This document shows, piece by piece, positions 25,163-33,319 of a DNA stretch of 64,000 bases. This DNA is from VBWE01 sp943372645 (GTDB lineage: Bacteria > Bacteroidota > Bacteroidia > Palsa-965). The translations under genes and the position numbers were made by a program. The stretch is from assembly GCA_943372645.1 (NCBI GenBank), contig CALRZN010000015.1, forward strand, positions 62,001-126,000, in the 5' to 3' direction. Within the stretch, counting starts at the first letter, position 1. Every line of letters begins with the position of its first letter. The notes below the pieces were generated by a model. That model was not told where the DNA came from. It worked only from the letters and a program-made list of their open reading frames with translations, and did not search any database.

Positions 25163-25218
25163 GAAAAACAGAAAAACAGAAACAACAGGCAATACAACCA
25201 AAAAACGCTGCTCCTCCT

Positions 25219-26553
25219 ATGAAAAAAATTACGCTGCCGGCCATCATTTTCCTCGCCGTAATTGGTACTTCGTGCAACTCCGGTACTGATGAAAAAAACA
25301 AACAACTTGCGGAACTGATCCCCGGCCCCGACAGCCTGCTTTTGCTGAACGATACCACGGATGCTGCTGCAATCAGGCATTCGGCTGCTTCGCTGGCCTG
25401 TTTCCGGAAACTGTATGTCGCACTCGATGATGCGCCGAAAGCGAAGGAAGCATTACGTGTACTCCACTACGGCGATTCGCAGCTGGAAGCCGACCGCATT
25501 ACCGGTTCACTGCGGCAGGGGCTGCAGCACGACTTCGGCGGTTGTGGTGTCGGGCTGATTCCGGTTACAGAAGTTTCTGAAGCGCGTATATGTGTGTACC
25601 GCCAGGCTTCCAAAAACTGGAGTCATGATGACCTGAAAGGGCACAAACCAAAATCCGGCGAACCGAAAACATTCGGGTACAACTGTTCAGTACAACATTT
25701 TACTCCCGGCGAAGGTGCTGACTACGGTGAAGCCTGGGTGCGCCTGAAACCCAACACAGCCGGGCGGGCCAACGAACAGCAGGCCGAACGTGTGCGGTTG
25801 TTTTATCGCAATGCGGCAGCCGGGGCAAGCTTAACGATACAGGATGATACCAGTATCATCAGTCAGGCTGACCTCGAATCAGGTAACAAATTCAGCATTG
25901 CCGAAGCCGATCTTAAAAATGCAGCATTCCGCCAGTTGCAGGTTACCATTGCCTCCACCAAAAGCCCCGATATCATTGGCATTTCACTCGAAGGAAAATC
26001 GGGCGTTGTGGTAGATAATCTTTCGCTGCGCGGCAGTTCAGCAGTTGAGTTTATTTATATGGATACTGTTTTTCTTGCGGAACAACTCCGCAAATTAAAT
26101 CCGCGCATGATCATTCTCCAGTTCGGAACCAACATTATTCCGAACGTAGTGAGCAGCTACGATTATTATGAAAAACAGTTCGCACGGCAGCTGCAGCTGT
26201 TCCGCCGCACCCTCCCCGACTGCGCCATACTCGTGGTAAGTGTACCCGACATGGCCCGCAAAACAAAAGGGAAATACGCATCCTATCAAAACATTGATGG
26301 CGTGCTGAAAGCCCAGCAGCATGCCGCCCTGAAAACCGGCTGCGCATTCTGGAACCTGCACGAAGTAATGGGCGGTACCAATTCCATTCTTACCTGGAAA
26401 AAAAACGGCATGGCCAACAACGATTTCATTCACTTCAGCAACAAAGGCGCAGATCATGTCGGCACGCTGATTTACCAGGCGATTTTAAGCGACAAAAAAC
26501 GCCTCCACGAATTTTACAATACGAATAAGGGAACTCAAATGGCGAAAAGCTAA
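25219..26553 (+). CDS. SGNH/GDSL-type hydrolase lipoprotein
   Basis: The 444-residue protein starts with a lipoprotein signal (IIFLAVIGTSCNSG). Block I reads VLHYGDSQLEADR, a GDSL variant. The block III-like segment is MIILQFGTNI. Near the C-terminus NDFIHFSNKGADHVG supplies the catalytic His block. This suggests an esterase acting on acetylated glycans or lipids at the outer membrane. In Bacteroidota such proteins often sit beside MBOAT O-acetyltransferases, but none is found here. A central domain of about 200 residues separates blocks I and III. Substrate unknown. Confidence 0.8.
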   Translation: MKKITLPAIIFLAVIGTSCNSGTDEKNKQLAELIPGPDSLLLLNDTTDAAAIRHSAASLACFRKLYVALDDAPKAKEALRVLHYGDSQLEADRITGSLRQGLQHDFGGCGVGLIPVTEVSEARICVYRQASKNWSHDDLKGHKPKSGEPKTFGYNCSVQHFTPGEGADYGEAWVRLKPNTAGRANEQQAERVRLFYRNAAAGASLTIQDDTSIISQADLESGNKFSIAEADLKNAAFRQLQVTIASTKSPDIIGISLEGKSGVVVDNLSLRGSSAVEFIYMDTVFLAEQLRKLNPRMIILQFGTNIIPNVVSSYDYYEKQFARQLQLFRRTLPDCAILVVSVPDMARKTKGKYASYQNIDGVLKAQQHAALKTGCAFWNLHEVMGGTNSILTWKKNGMANNDFIHFSNKGADHVGTLIYQAILSDKKRLHEFYNTNKGTQMAKS

Positions 26554-26569
26554 GACACCGGGCAAAACA

Positions 26570-26607
26570 AAAGGGGCGGAACTTTTCAGTTCCGCCCCTT
26601 TGTTTTT
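26570..26607. terminator. Bidirectional terminator between convergent genes
   Basis: AAAGGGGCGGAACT and AGTTCCGCCCCTTT form a perfect 14-bp stem with a TTTC loop, flanked by A-rich and T-rich runs. It separates the plus-strand SGNH gene from the minus-strand repeat protein and can serve both. Confidence 0.92.
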
Positions 26608-26621
26608 TAATACAGGCAGTT

Positions 26622-29600
26622 CTAGTTGCCGCCGTTGCCACCCGATTTCGGTTTTGTACCGGTTGTGCCGGTACTTCCCGAGGCACCACCTTTCGGTGAT
26701 GATGGCGTTGTTGTTGTTGATTTATTTCCACCCGACTTCGGCGAAGTTGTGCCGGTACTTCCTGTTGAACCAGATGTACCTTTCTGCGGCTGCGCATACG
26801 TAATGGTTACCGTTTTGTTTGCATAACCGATGGTATTGATAGCGCGCAGTTCAAGGGTGTTGGTGCCATTGATTACAGTCGCGTTAACAGTGAGCAGTCC
26901 GTTTGCAAAAGTAAACGTTGTAATCGGTGTGCCGTTCAGACGGACACGGATGTCAGCTGCAGTGCTCACATTCGCTACCTGTGCGGTAACAACAACTGAA
27001 CTGGTGGTAGTTGACATGGTTCCTGATGACGGGTTCTTCAGCGTAATTACCGGGTCAGCCTGCGGATTGGTTACCGGGCGGTAAATTACAGTGGTGTTTT
27101 TCGAATCGGTTCCGGCCGTGTTGGTTGCAGTTACAGTCAGCACGTTTGAACCGCTTATCAGTGTTGCCTGGAACATCAGCACTTTGGTTGACATGTTGTA
27201 GGTCCAGTTCGAAACCGGCTGGTTGTTGTAGGTTACCGAAATCTCGTTCTGCGAATTTACATTCAGCACGGTTGCTTTAAAATTCTGCGTTGCAGTATTT
27301 GAAGTGTACGGATTGGTATTCGGCAGCGTAATGGTAACCACCGGCGGAATAACCGGGTTCACAACCGGCTTGTAAATTACCGTGGTGTTTTTCGAATCGG
27401 TGCCTGCAGTATTCGTTGCAGATACAGTCAGTACGTTCTGCCCGCTTACCAGTGCTGCGTTGTTAAATGTAAGCACTTTCGAATTCGTGTTGAACGACCA
27501 GCCGGTTACCACCTGGTTATTATAGGTAACGGTGATTTCGTTCTGCGAATTTACATGCAACACAGTCGCTGTAAAATTCTGCGTCGGTGTGGCCGAAGTG
27601 TACGGATTGGTGTTCGGCGAGGTAATGGTAACCACAGGCGGAAGAACTACCGGGTTAACAACCGGCTTGTAAATCACGGTTGTATTCTTCGAATCAGTTC
27701 CGGCGGTATTGGTTGCTGTTACAGCAAACACGTTTGTACCGCTTACCAGTGCTGCATTGTTATAGTTCAGCACTTTCGAAGTCATGTTGTACGACCAGTT
27801 GGTTACTACCTGGTTGTTGAACTTCACGGTAATTTCATTCTGTGAATTTACATTCAGCACAGTTGCAACAAAGTTTTGTGTAGCCACTGCCGAAGTGTAC
27901 GGGTTGCTGTTCGGTGAAGTGATTGTAACCACCGGCGGAACAACCGGGTTAGTAACCGGGCGATAAATCACCGTCGTGTTTTTCGAATCGGTTCCTGCTG
28001 CATTTGTTGCAGTTACAGCAAATACGTTCGAACCGGTGTTCAGGGACGCATTGTTGAAGTTGAGCACCTTGGTGTTCATATCGTACGCCCAGTTGGTAAC
28101 TACCTGGTTGTTGTACTTCACGGTGATTTCATTCTGTGAATTAACATTCAGTACGGTAGCAGTAAAGTTCTGGGTCGGTACAGCCGAAGTGTACGGATTG
28201 GTTCCCGGGTTGGTAATCGTAACTACCGGGGGCTTGGGCTGAATCACTTTGTAATTGATGCTGCACGAAGCCACATCTTTTCCGTAACCGTTCGAAGCAG
28301 TGATCGAGAATGTATTGTTACCCGGCTGCAGGGTTACTGGGAACGAAAGCTGGCTGGTAGCCTGGTTCCAGGTAAAGTTGGTTACCGGCTGTCCGTTAAA
28401 TACCACCGCAATCTGCGATGCAGAAGTTACATTGGTAATGGTAGCATTGATCACATAACCGGCCTGGGTTACGGTGTACGGACAAGCCGCAGGCGTAACG
28501 ATGGTGATTACCGGCGGGTTTCCGCTGGGTGTGCCCTGGTTGTAAAGAATGGTTGCATTATCACTTGCACTGCCTACATTATTGGTGCCGATTACTTCCA
28601 CCAGGTTGGTACCGCTTACAAGGGTGAGCGGGAAGCTTACAACGTGTGTGGCCGAATTGTAGTTAAAATTGCTGATCGGCGAACCGTTGTTGCGCACGGT
28701 AATGTTGGAAGCACCCGCAACGTTCAGCACAGTTGCATTAATGGTCATGCTGGCCGAAGGCGAAGTAAACGGTGTTACAGCCGGGTTGGTAATGGTTACC
28801 TGCGGCGGTACCTGGTTCGGATTGGTCTGGTTCTGCAGGATAATCGTTTCCGAATCCATGTGCGAACCCCACGGGTTGGTAGCTGTAATGTTGAATACGT
28901 TATTACCCGGCTGCAGGACGTAATTGATCGTCATTACACGGGTGCTCTGGTTCCAGGCAAAGTTGTTATTCTGCATACCATTTACAGTCAGCATAATCTG
29001 GTTCTGCGAGGTAACGTTTTTTACGTCCACAAGCACCTGCGTCTGCGGCTGGTTGGTGGTGTACGGATTGGTGCCGGGCTGCAATACGGTTACAAGCGGA
29101 GGCTGCCCGGTCTGGTTCTGGTTGTTGTTTGTATTGTTGTTATTCGGATTCGTAATAACAGTCGTATTGTTATTCGGATTCGTGGTGTTGTTATTGTTGT
29201 TCGGGTTGTTGGTGTAGATGTTCGGATTGGTTTGTGTGTTGTTCACAACCGGGGGCAGTTCGCGTTCTTTCGGATCGCGGAAGCGGAACATCAGTTTTAC
29301 ACCGGAGTAATGATAAATGTCGTTGTTACCGGTTGCAAGTCCGGCATTGTCGAACTGCTGACCGTCAATAATGTCGTTCAGACTGAATGTAACTTTGTGT
29401 TCAAGAGCAATCCCAAAACGATCGCCAAATGTTTTTCCGAAACCGATACCGGCAGAAGGCATAAACTTCCACGCAGTAGATTGGTTACCGTCTGCTTTTG
29501 TTTCATAGGTATCGTCCCACAGGTCATATAACTGATCGTGCACAATGCCTTTGTTTCCGGTACTGTCAATGGCCGAATAATTATACAGCAGTCCGCCCGC

Positions 29601-30110
29601 ATCACGCTGGTTGATCGCAGTACGCACATGTGCAATGCCGAGACCGCCCCAGCCATAAAGCAGAATACCCTGCTTGCGGAGGCTGTTGCTTCCGATCTGC
29701 AGTTCAAAGGCCAGTTCGTCGAGTTTTGATTTGTAGTTGCTGAACACGTACCCGTTTCCGCCCTGGTTATAGTTCATGGTCGAATCGAGTGTGCCGTTCA
29801 GCACCGGGTTATTTTCCAGGCCGTAATTGCGGTGATAATTATAACCGTAGTTAACGCCATGCAGGTAACGGAACCGGGCACCCACCCACAGCGGGCGGTT
29901 TTCGCGGTAGCGCGACATGGAGGAAACGGTTAAACCCCAGCCGAGGCCGGGTTTGGTTTGCATATCGCTGGTTTGCCAGGTAGCTCCGAAATTTACGCCC
30001 CACCACCAGGGGTTGGTCATGCTTTTTGCGGGCTGGGCCTGCGCAAAAGCTGTTGCTGAACTGCATACAAGTGCCGTTAACAGCAGGAAATGTGTAAGTA
30101 TTCGTTTCAT
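26622..30110 (-). CDS. Outer-membrane beta-barrel protein with eight Ig-like repeats
   Basis: The 1162-residue protein has a signal peptide (1-24). A predicted outer-membrane beta-barrel follows (about 32-280; WWWGVNFGATW, MPSAGIGFGKTFGDRFGIALE, VKLMFRFRD), then an Asn/Thr-rich linker (about 290-337). Eight Ig/cadherin-like repeats of 90-98 residues cover 340-1109, and the tail is low-complexity Gly/Ser/Thr/Lys. Repeats 4-7 (about 629-1020) are nearly identical (e.g. VNSQNEITVKYNNQVVTNW, NTAGTDSKNTTVIY). The barrel could anchor the repeat stalk in the outer membrane, an adhesin-like design. No Por sorting domain is present. It is divergent from an ECF sigma/anti-sigma pair that may control it. 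Confidence 0.85.
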   Translation of the reverse strand: MKRILTHFLLLTALVCSSATAFAQAQPAKSMTNPWWWGVNFGATWQTSDMQTKPGLGWGLTVSSMSRYRENRPLWVGARFRYLHGVNYGYNYHRNYGLENNPVLNGTLDSTMNYNQGGNGYVFSNYKSKLDELAFELQIGSNSLRKQGILLYGWGGLGIAHVRTAINQRDAGGLLYNYSAIDSTGNKGIVHDQLYDLWDDTYETKADGNQSTAWKFMPSAGIGFGKTFGDRFGIALEHKVTFSLNDIIDGQQFDNAGLATGNNDIYHYSGVKLMFRFRDPKERELPPVVNNTQTNPNIYTNNPNNNNNTTNPNNNTTVITNPNNNNTNNNQNQTGQPPLVTVLQPGTNPYTTNQPQTQVLVDVKNVTSQNQIMLTVNGMQNNNFAWNQSTRVMTINYVLQPGNNVFNITATNPWGSHMDSETIILQNQTNPNQVPPQVTITNPAVTPFTSPSASMTINATVLNVAGASNITVRNNGSPISNFNYNSATHVVSFPLTLVSGTNLVEVIGTNNVGSASDNATILYNQGTPSGNPPVITIVTPAACPYTVTQAGYVINATITNVTSASQIAVVFNGQPVTNFTWNQATSQLSFPVTLQPGNNTFSITASNGYGKDVASCSINYKVIQPKPPVVTITNPGTNPYTSAVPTQNFTATVLNVNSQNEITVKYNNQVVTNWAYDMNTKVLNFNNASLNTGSNVFAVTATNAAGTDSKNTTVIYRPVTNPVVPPVVTITSPNSNPYTSAVATQNFVATVLNVNSQNEITVKFNNQVVTNWSYNMTSKVLNYNNAALVSGTNVFAVTATNTAGTDSKNTTVIYKPVVNPVVLPPVVTITSPNTNPYTSATPTQNFTATVLHVNSQNEITVTYNNQVVTGWSFNTNSKVLTFNNAALVSGQNVLTVSATNTAGTDSKNTTVIYKPVVNPVIPPVVTITLPNTNPYTSNTATQNFKATVLNVNSQNEISVTYNNQPVSNWTYNMSTKVLMFQATLISGSNVLTVTATNTAGTDSKNTTVIYRPVTNPQADPVITLKNPSSGTMSTTTSSVVVTAQVANVSTAADIRVRLNGTPITTFTFANGLLTVNATVINGTNTLELRAINTIGYANKTVTITYAQPQKGTSGSTGSTGTTSPKSGGNKSTTTTPSSPKGGASGSTGTTGTKPKSGGNGGN
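27051..28226 (-). repeat. Four near-identical ~295-bp tandem repeats inside the barrel-stalk gene
   Basis: This DNA encodes repeats 4-7 of the protein. The units are 291-297 bp and share long identical segments such as those coding NSQNEIT and AGTDSKNTTVIY. The similarity points to recent duplication, and the number of units is likely to vary between strains. Short reads may collapse the region. Confidence 0.85.
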
Positions 30111-30342
30111 AGTCAGTTTGTTTTATCAGGACAATTCCGCATTTGCAGGAATCATGCCGAATACTAAATTTCTTTTTATGAATTTTTAGGTAATTGATTT
30201 TCAGTATGTTAAATTGCCTAAAAATAGAAATATGCTGCAAAGCTAAAAAACAATTCCATACCGGGAAATTGCGTTACAGGCTTCGTCCTGATTTCAACTT
30301 CCGGACTATCTATTTTGTACTTTCGTACACAGGAATCCAATT

Positions 30343-30927
30343 GTGGTTGTAACAGCCGAACATATCCGAAAAATGAGCGATGCCGAACTGGTGTCGCACT
30401 ATAAGCTGACGGGCGAGAATGTCTGCGTCGGGGAGCTGTTTGCGCGTTACCGGCACCTCGTTTACGGGGTTTGCATGAAATACCTCGGTGATGAAGACGA
30501 AAGCCAGGATGTGCAGATGCACGTTTTTGAAAAGCTGCTGAACGACCTCGCCCGCCACGAAATAGCCCAGTTCAAGGGCTGGCTCTATGCCGTTTCACGG
30601 AATGAATGCCTGATGTACCTGCGCAGCCGCAAAAGCCGGCTCGAAAAACAGCAGGAACTGAAAAAAGATTCCGAAACGTTTATGGAAACCGATTTGAACC
30701 AGCATCTCACTGGTGTAAACGAAAAGGAACGCCAATTGCAATTGATGGAAAAAGGCCTGGGCCAGTTGAATGAACCGCAACGTATCTGTATGGAACTTTT
30801 CTACCTGAAAGAAAAGTGTTACAAGGAAATTGCAGATGAAACCGGCTACAGTATGAATGAAGTCAAAAGCTATATCCAGAACGGAAAACGCAACCTGAAA
30901 CTGTTTATGACACGCGCACATGGATAA
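30343..30927 (+). CDS. ECF-type RNA polymerase sigma factor
   Basis: The 194-residue protein has region 2 (LFARYRHLVYGVCMKYLGDE, ESQDVQMHVFEKLL) and region 4 (CYKEIADETGYSMNEVKSYI). The frame opens with GTG at 30343, preceded by AGGA. An ATG at 30373 (MSDAELVSHYK) is an alternative start. The gene overlaps the following anti-sigma gene by 8 bases, showing tight coupling. It is divergent from the large barrel-repeat gene, a likely target. This pairing is inference. Confidence 0.9.
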   Translation: MVVTAEHIRKMSDAELVSHYKLTGENVCVGELFARYRHLVYGVCMKYLGDEDESQDVQMHVFEKLLNDLARHEIAQFKGWLYAVSRNECLMYLRSRKSRLEKQQELKKDSETFMETDLNQHLTGVNEKERQLQLMEKGLGQLNEPQRICMELFYLKEKCYKEIADETGYSMNEVKSYIQNGKRNLKLFMTRAHG

Positions 30928-32335
30928 GGATAAAATTCCATATCGTCAGTTACCCGAAGATGCCTGCCTCAGTGAGCAGCAGCTTTACGGTTATATGGAC
31001 GGCACGCTGTCGCATCCGGAACAGCATGCCGTGGAGAAACACCTGCTCGACTGCGATTTCTGTTCCGATGCACTGGCCGGTCTCGAACTGGTGACCGACC
31101 GCACCCGCATTGCCGCCATTCCGCTTATTGCTGCTGAAGAACCGGCAACCCCGCCGGTTCCGGAAACGAAGAAAACGAAAGGACGGATTATCCCGTTCTA
31201 CCGCTCCGGTCGCACCTACGCCGCTGCTGCTGCGCTCGTACTCATTGTTGCGGTTACCTGGTTTTTTAATACTACCACCCGCAGCGAATCGGCCAACAAA
31301 CTGAGTGATAATACAATTGTACAATCAGCAGAAAGTCCGGCCGCTGCAGAAGCGAAACAAACAAGTGCAGATTCATTAATTGCAACAACCAACGAACAGC
31401 AGCGCATTGCGGATTATGTTCCTGCTGACGGGGAAGAAAACGGACCTGAAAAAAACAACAATCTGGATAACAAACAGACTGAAGACCTTTACAACACAAC
31501 TACGCTGCCGAAACCCGCTGCACCCGTTTCAGCCGGTACGTATGCGCTTGCCGATAAAACAGAACCGGTAGCAACAGGTAAAAAAGCGATTGCCAGCGAA
31601 GAAGCCAAAGCGCCCGGTACCGACGATATCGTTTACCGTGATGAAGCCCGACTGAAAGAAGACCGCAGGAAAGAACAGGCGAATGATCGCGAAGTTGATC
31701 TTGCCAAAAACACCACGATCGTTAACGAAGCTGAAAAAGGTGATTTTGATGCCAGTTACAAAACGCAAACCGATACCGTAAAATTGGCGGCAAATAATAT
31801 GATAACATCTGGTTCACCGGTTACACTTTCTTCAACGGCCAACGGCGGAGCCACCTATACGTGGAGCAGCGGAACTGCTGACAGTTTTGCGAAACCGGCC
31901 AGCACCAATGTCGGTTTCGTTTCTACCGGAGCAACAACGGTTACACAAAATCAAAACCTTTCGGAAGTAGTTACCACTTCGCGGTCGAATACGAAGTTTG
32001 AATTATTTAAAGACAATTCAGCCAAAAAGAGCAAGGCCGCTGCCGTACCAACGGTTTCAGGTGAATCGCAGAAAACCGCACCGCTTTCGGATAACGATAA
32101 ATACAACCGTGCACTTACTGAAATAAACAGCAACCGGAACGAAAGCGCGCTGGTGATTCTTAATGAAATCTTAACCAACACCGCCAGCCCGCTCTACGCT
32201 GATGCGCAGTGGCAGAAGGCCGTAGTGCTGATCAAACTCAATAAAAAAGCGGAAGCCAAAACCATCCTGCAGGAAATTGTGAAAAAAGGCGGCAAATACA
32301 AACCACTGGCCGAATCGCAGCTGAAACAGCTTTAA
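30920..32335 (+). CDS. Anti-sigma factor-like protein with large periplasmic domain
   Basis: The 471-residue protein has an N-terminal zinc-binding anti-sigma motif (LLDCDFCSDALAG with an upstream His, about residues 34-53). A single TM helix follows near residue 97 (YAAAAALVLIVAVTWFF). A long, low-complexity periplasmic part of about 350 residues is rich in Ala, Asp, Thr and Lys. The last 90 residues look like TPR/helical repeats (YNRALTEINSNRNESALVIL and LYADAQWQKAVVLIKLNKK). It overlaps the sigma gene, so it should hold that sigma at the membrane. The long periplasmic part is unusual for this role. Confidence 0.82.
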   Translation: MDKDKIPYRQLPEDACLSEQQLYGYMDGTLSHPEQHAVEKHLLDCDFCSDALAGLELVTDRTRIAAIPLIAAEEPATPPVPETKKTKGRIIPFYRSGRTYAAAAALVLIVAVTWFFNTTTRSESANKLSDNTIVQSAESPAAAEAKQTSADSLIATTNEQQRIADYVPADGEENGPEKNNNLDNKQTEDLYNTTTLPKPAAPVSAGTYALADKTEPVATGKKAIASEEAKAPGTDDIVYRDEARLKEDRRKEQANDREVDLAKNTTIVNEAEKGDFDASYKTQTDTVKLAANNMITSGSPVTLSSTANGGATYTWSSGTADSFAKPASTNVGFVSTGATTVTQNQNLSEVVTTSRSNTKFELFKDNSAKKSKAAAVPTVSGESQKTAPLSDNDKYNRALTEINSNRNESALVILNEILTNTASPLYADAQWQKAVVLIKLNKKAEAKTILQEIVKKGGKYKPLAESQLKQL

Positions 32336-32434
32336 CGAAAAGCGCCTGCCCCGGGGAATTATTGTAAAGTTTTCGACAGACTTAAAAACGCTCCGTTTTC
32401 CGGCCTATTTTCGTAGTTCAATTAATGATCTCCT

Positions 32435-32770
32435 GTGCCTTACAAAGAACCGGAAGCACGTAAACTCTATTATTCCATCGGTGAAGTCGCACGGCTTTTC
32501 GATGTGAATGCTTCGCTTATCCGTTTCTGGGAAAAGGAATTTGAAATCCTGCGGCCGCACAAAAACAAAAAAGGCAACCGTTTATTTACGCAGCAGGATG
32601 TGGACAACATCCGCATCATCTATCACCTCGTGAAAGAACGCGGTTATACCTTACAGGGTGCCAAAGAAAAACTGCGCAAGAACAAAAACGATACGGTAAA
32701 CACCGCCGACATGGTGCACTCGCTTGAAAAAATAAAATCGTTTTTGCTGGAGCTGAAAAAAGAACTCTGA
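32435..32770 (+). CDS. Small MerR-family regulator
   Basis: The 111-residue protein has a MerR helix-turn-helix (YYSIGEVARLFDVNASLIRF, KGNRLFTQQDVDNIRIIYHL, RGYTLQGAKEKLRKN) and a short C-terminal dimerisation helix, with no sensor domain. The start is a GTG at 32435. This short type is widespread in Bacteroidota, often as a single gene, with an unclear signal. It lies 99 bases after the anti-sigma gene. Confidence 0.88.
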   Translation: MPYKEPEARKLYYSIGEVARLFDVNASLIRFWEKEFEILRPHKNKKGNRLFTQQDVDNIRIIYHLVKERGYTLQGAKEKLRKNKNDTVNTADMVHSLEKIKSFLLELKKEL

Positions 32771-32824
32771 TTGTACAAACTGGTTGTGCCGGAAATCCGT
32801 ACATCATAAAAAACACGAGCTGCG

Positions 32825-33310
32825 ATGCGTAAAATTATTCTACCGGCTGTAACAGCACTTTGCATTTCCGGATTGTATGCGTGTACCTGGGACAAAGGAC
32901 TTCCGGACACCAACCTTACGGATGATGCACTTTTCCGGATTACGACAGATACAGCCGGAAAGGTATATTACCAGAACAGCGCCATACTTCCGCCAGCCGG
33001 TGGAAGCCCGCACGGCAATTTCCGTTTGCGTTTCAACAGCAAGGCGGCATCGGTGCTCGACGGTTCGCTGGAGCTGCCCGTGGGCCAAACGTTTCCCGAT
33101 TCGTCGTTGCTGGTGAAAGAAGCGCTTGACAATACCAACTCGCTTTCAATTTATGCCGTAATGTACAAATACAAAGGCGGCTGGCTGTGGGGCGAATATT
33201 ACCCGGGCGGAAATGTGATCTACAGCACTTCGTTAAACGGGCCGGTTTGTATTTCCTGTCATTCGGCGGGTGCCAACCGCGACCTCGTGCGTACGTTTGA
33301 TGAACACTGA
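32825..33310 (+). CDS. Putative single-heme lipoprotein (cytochrome-like)
   Basis: The 161-residue protein begins with a lipoprotein signal (LCISGLYACTWDKG). Near its C-terminus it has a c-type heme motif CISCH (Cys-x-x-Cys-His). The layout, a short domain with a YKGGWLWGEYYPGG segment and a C-terminal CxxCH followed by an Asp and Phe, recalls cytochrome P460-like proteins, but the match is only suggestive. It should be attached to a membrane on the periplasmic side and bind one heme. Nearby genes give no clear partner. Confidence 0.65.
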   Translation: MRKIILPAVTALCISGLYACTWDKGLPDTNLTDDALFRITTDTAGKVYYQNSAILPPAGGSPHGNFRLRFNSKAASVLDGSLELPVGQTFPDSSLLVKEALDNTNSLSIYAVMYKYKGGWLWGEYYPGGNVIYSTSLNGPVCISCHSAGANRDLVRTFDEH

Positions 33311-33319
33311 AGTGTGTTG

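Noticed and set aside
27051..28226. Regular repeats that might suggest a CRISPR array
   Set aside because: Units are about 295 bp, in frame and coding; there are no short repeats with unique spacers and no cas genes.
28644..29531. Long plus-strand ORF of 295 codons opposite the repeat-stalk gene
   Set aside because: It is an antisense shadow of a low-complexity, repetitive gene. It has no recognisable domain and its composition follows the opposite codons.
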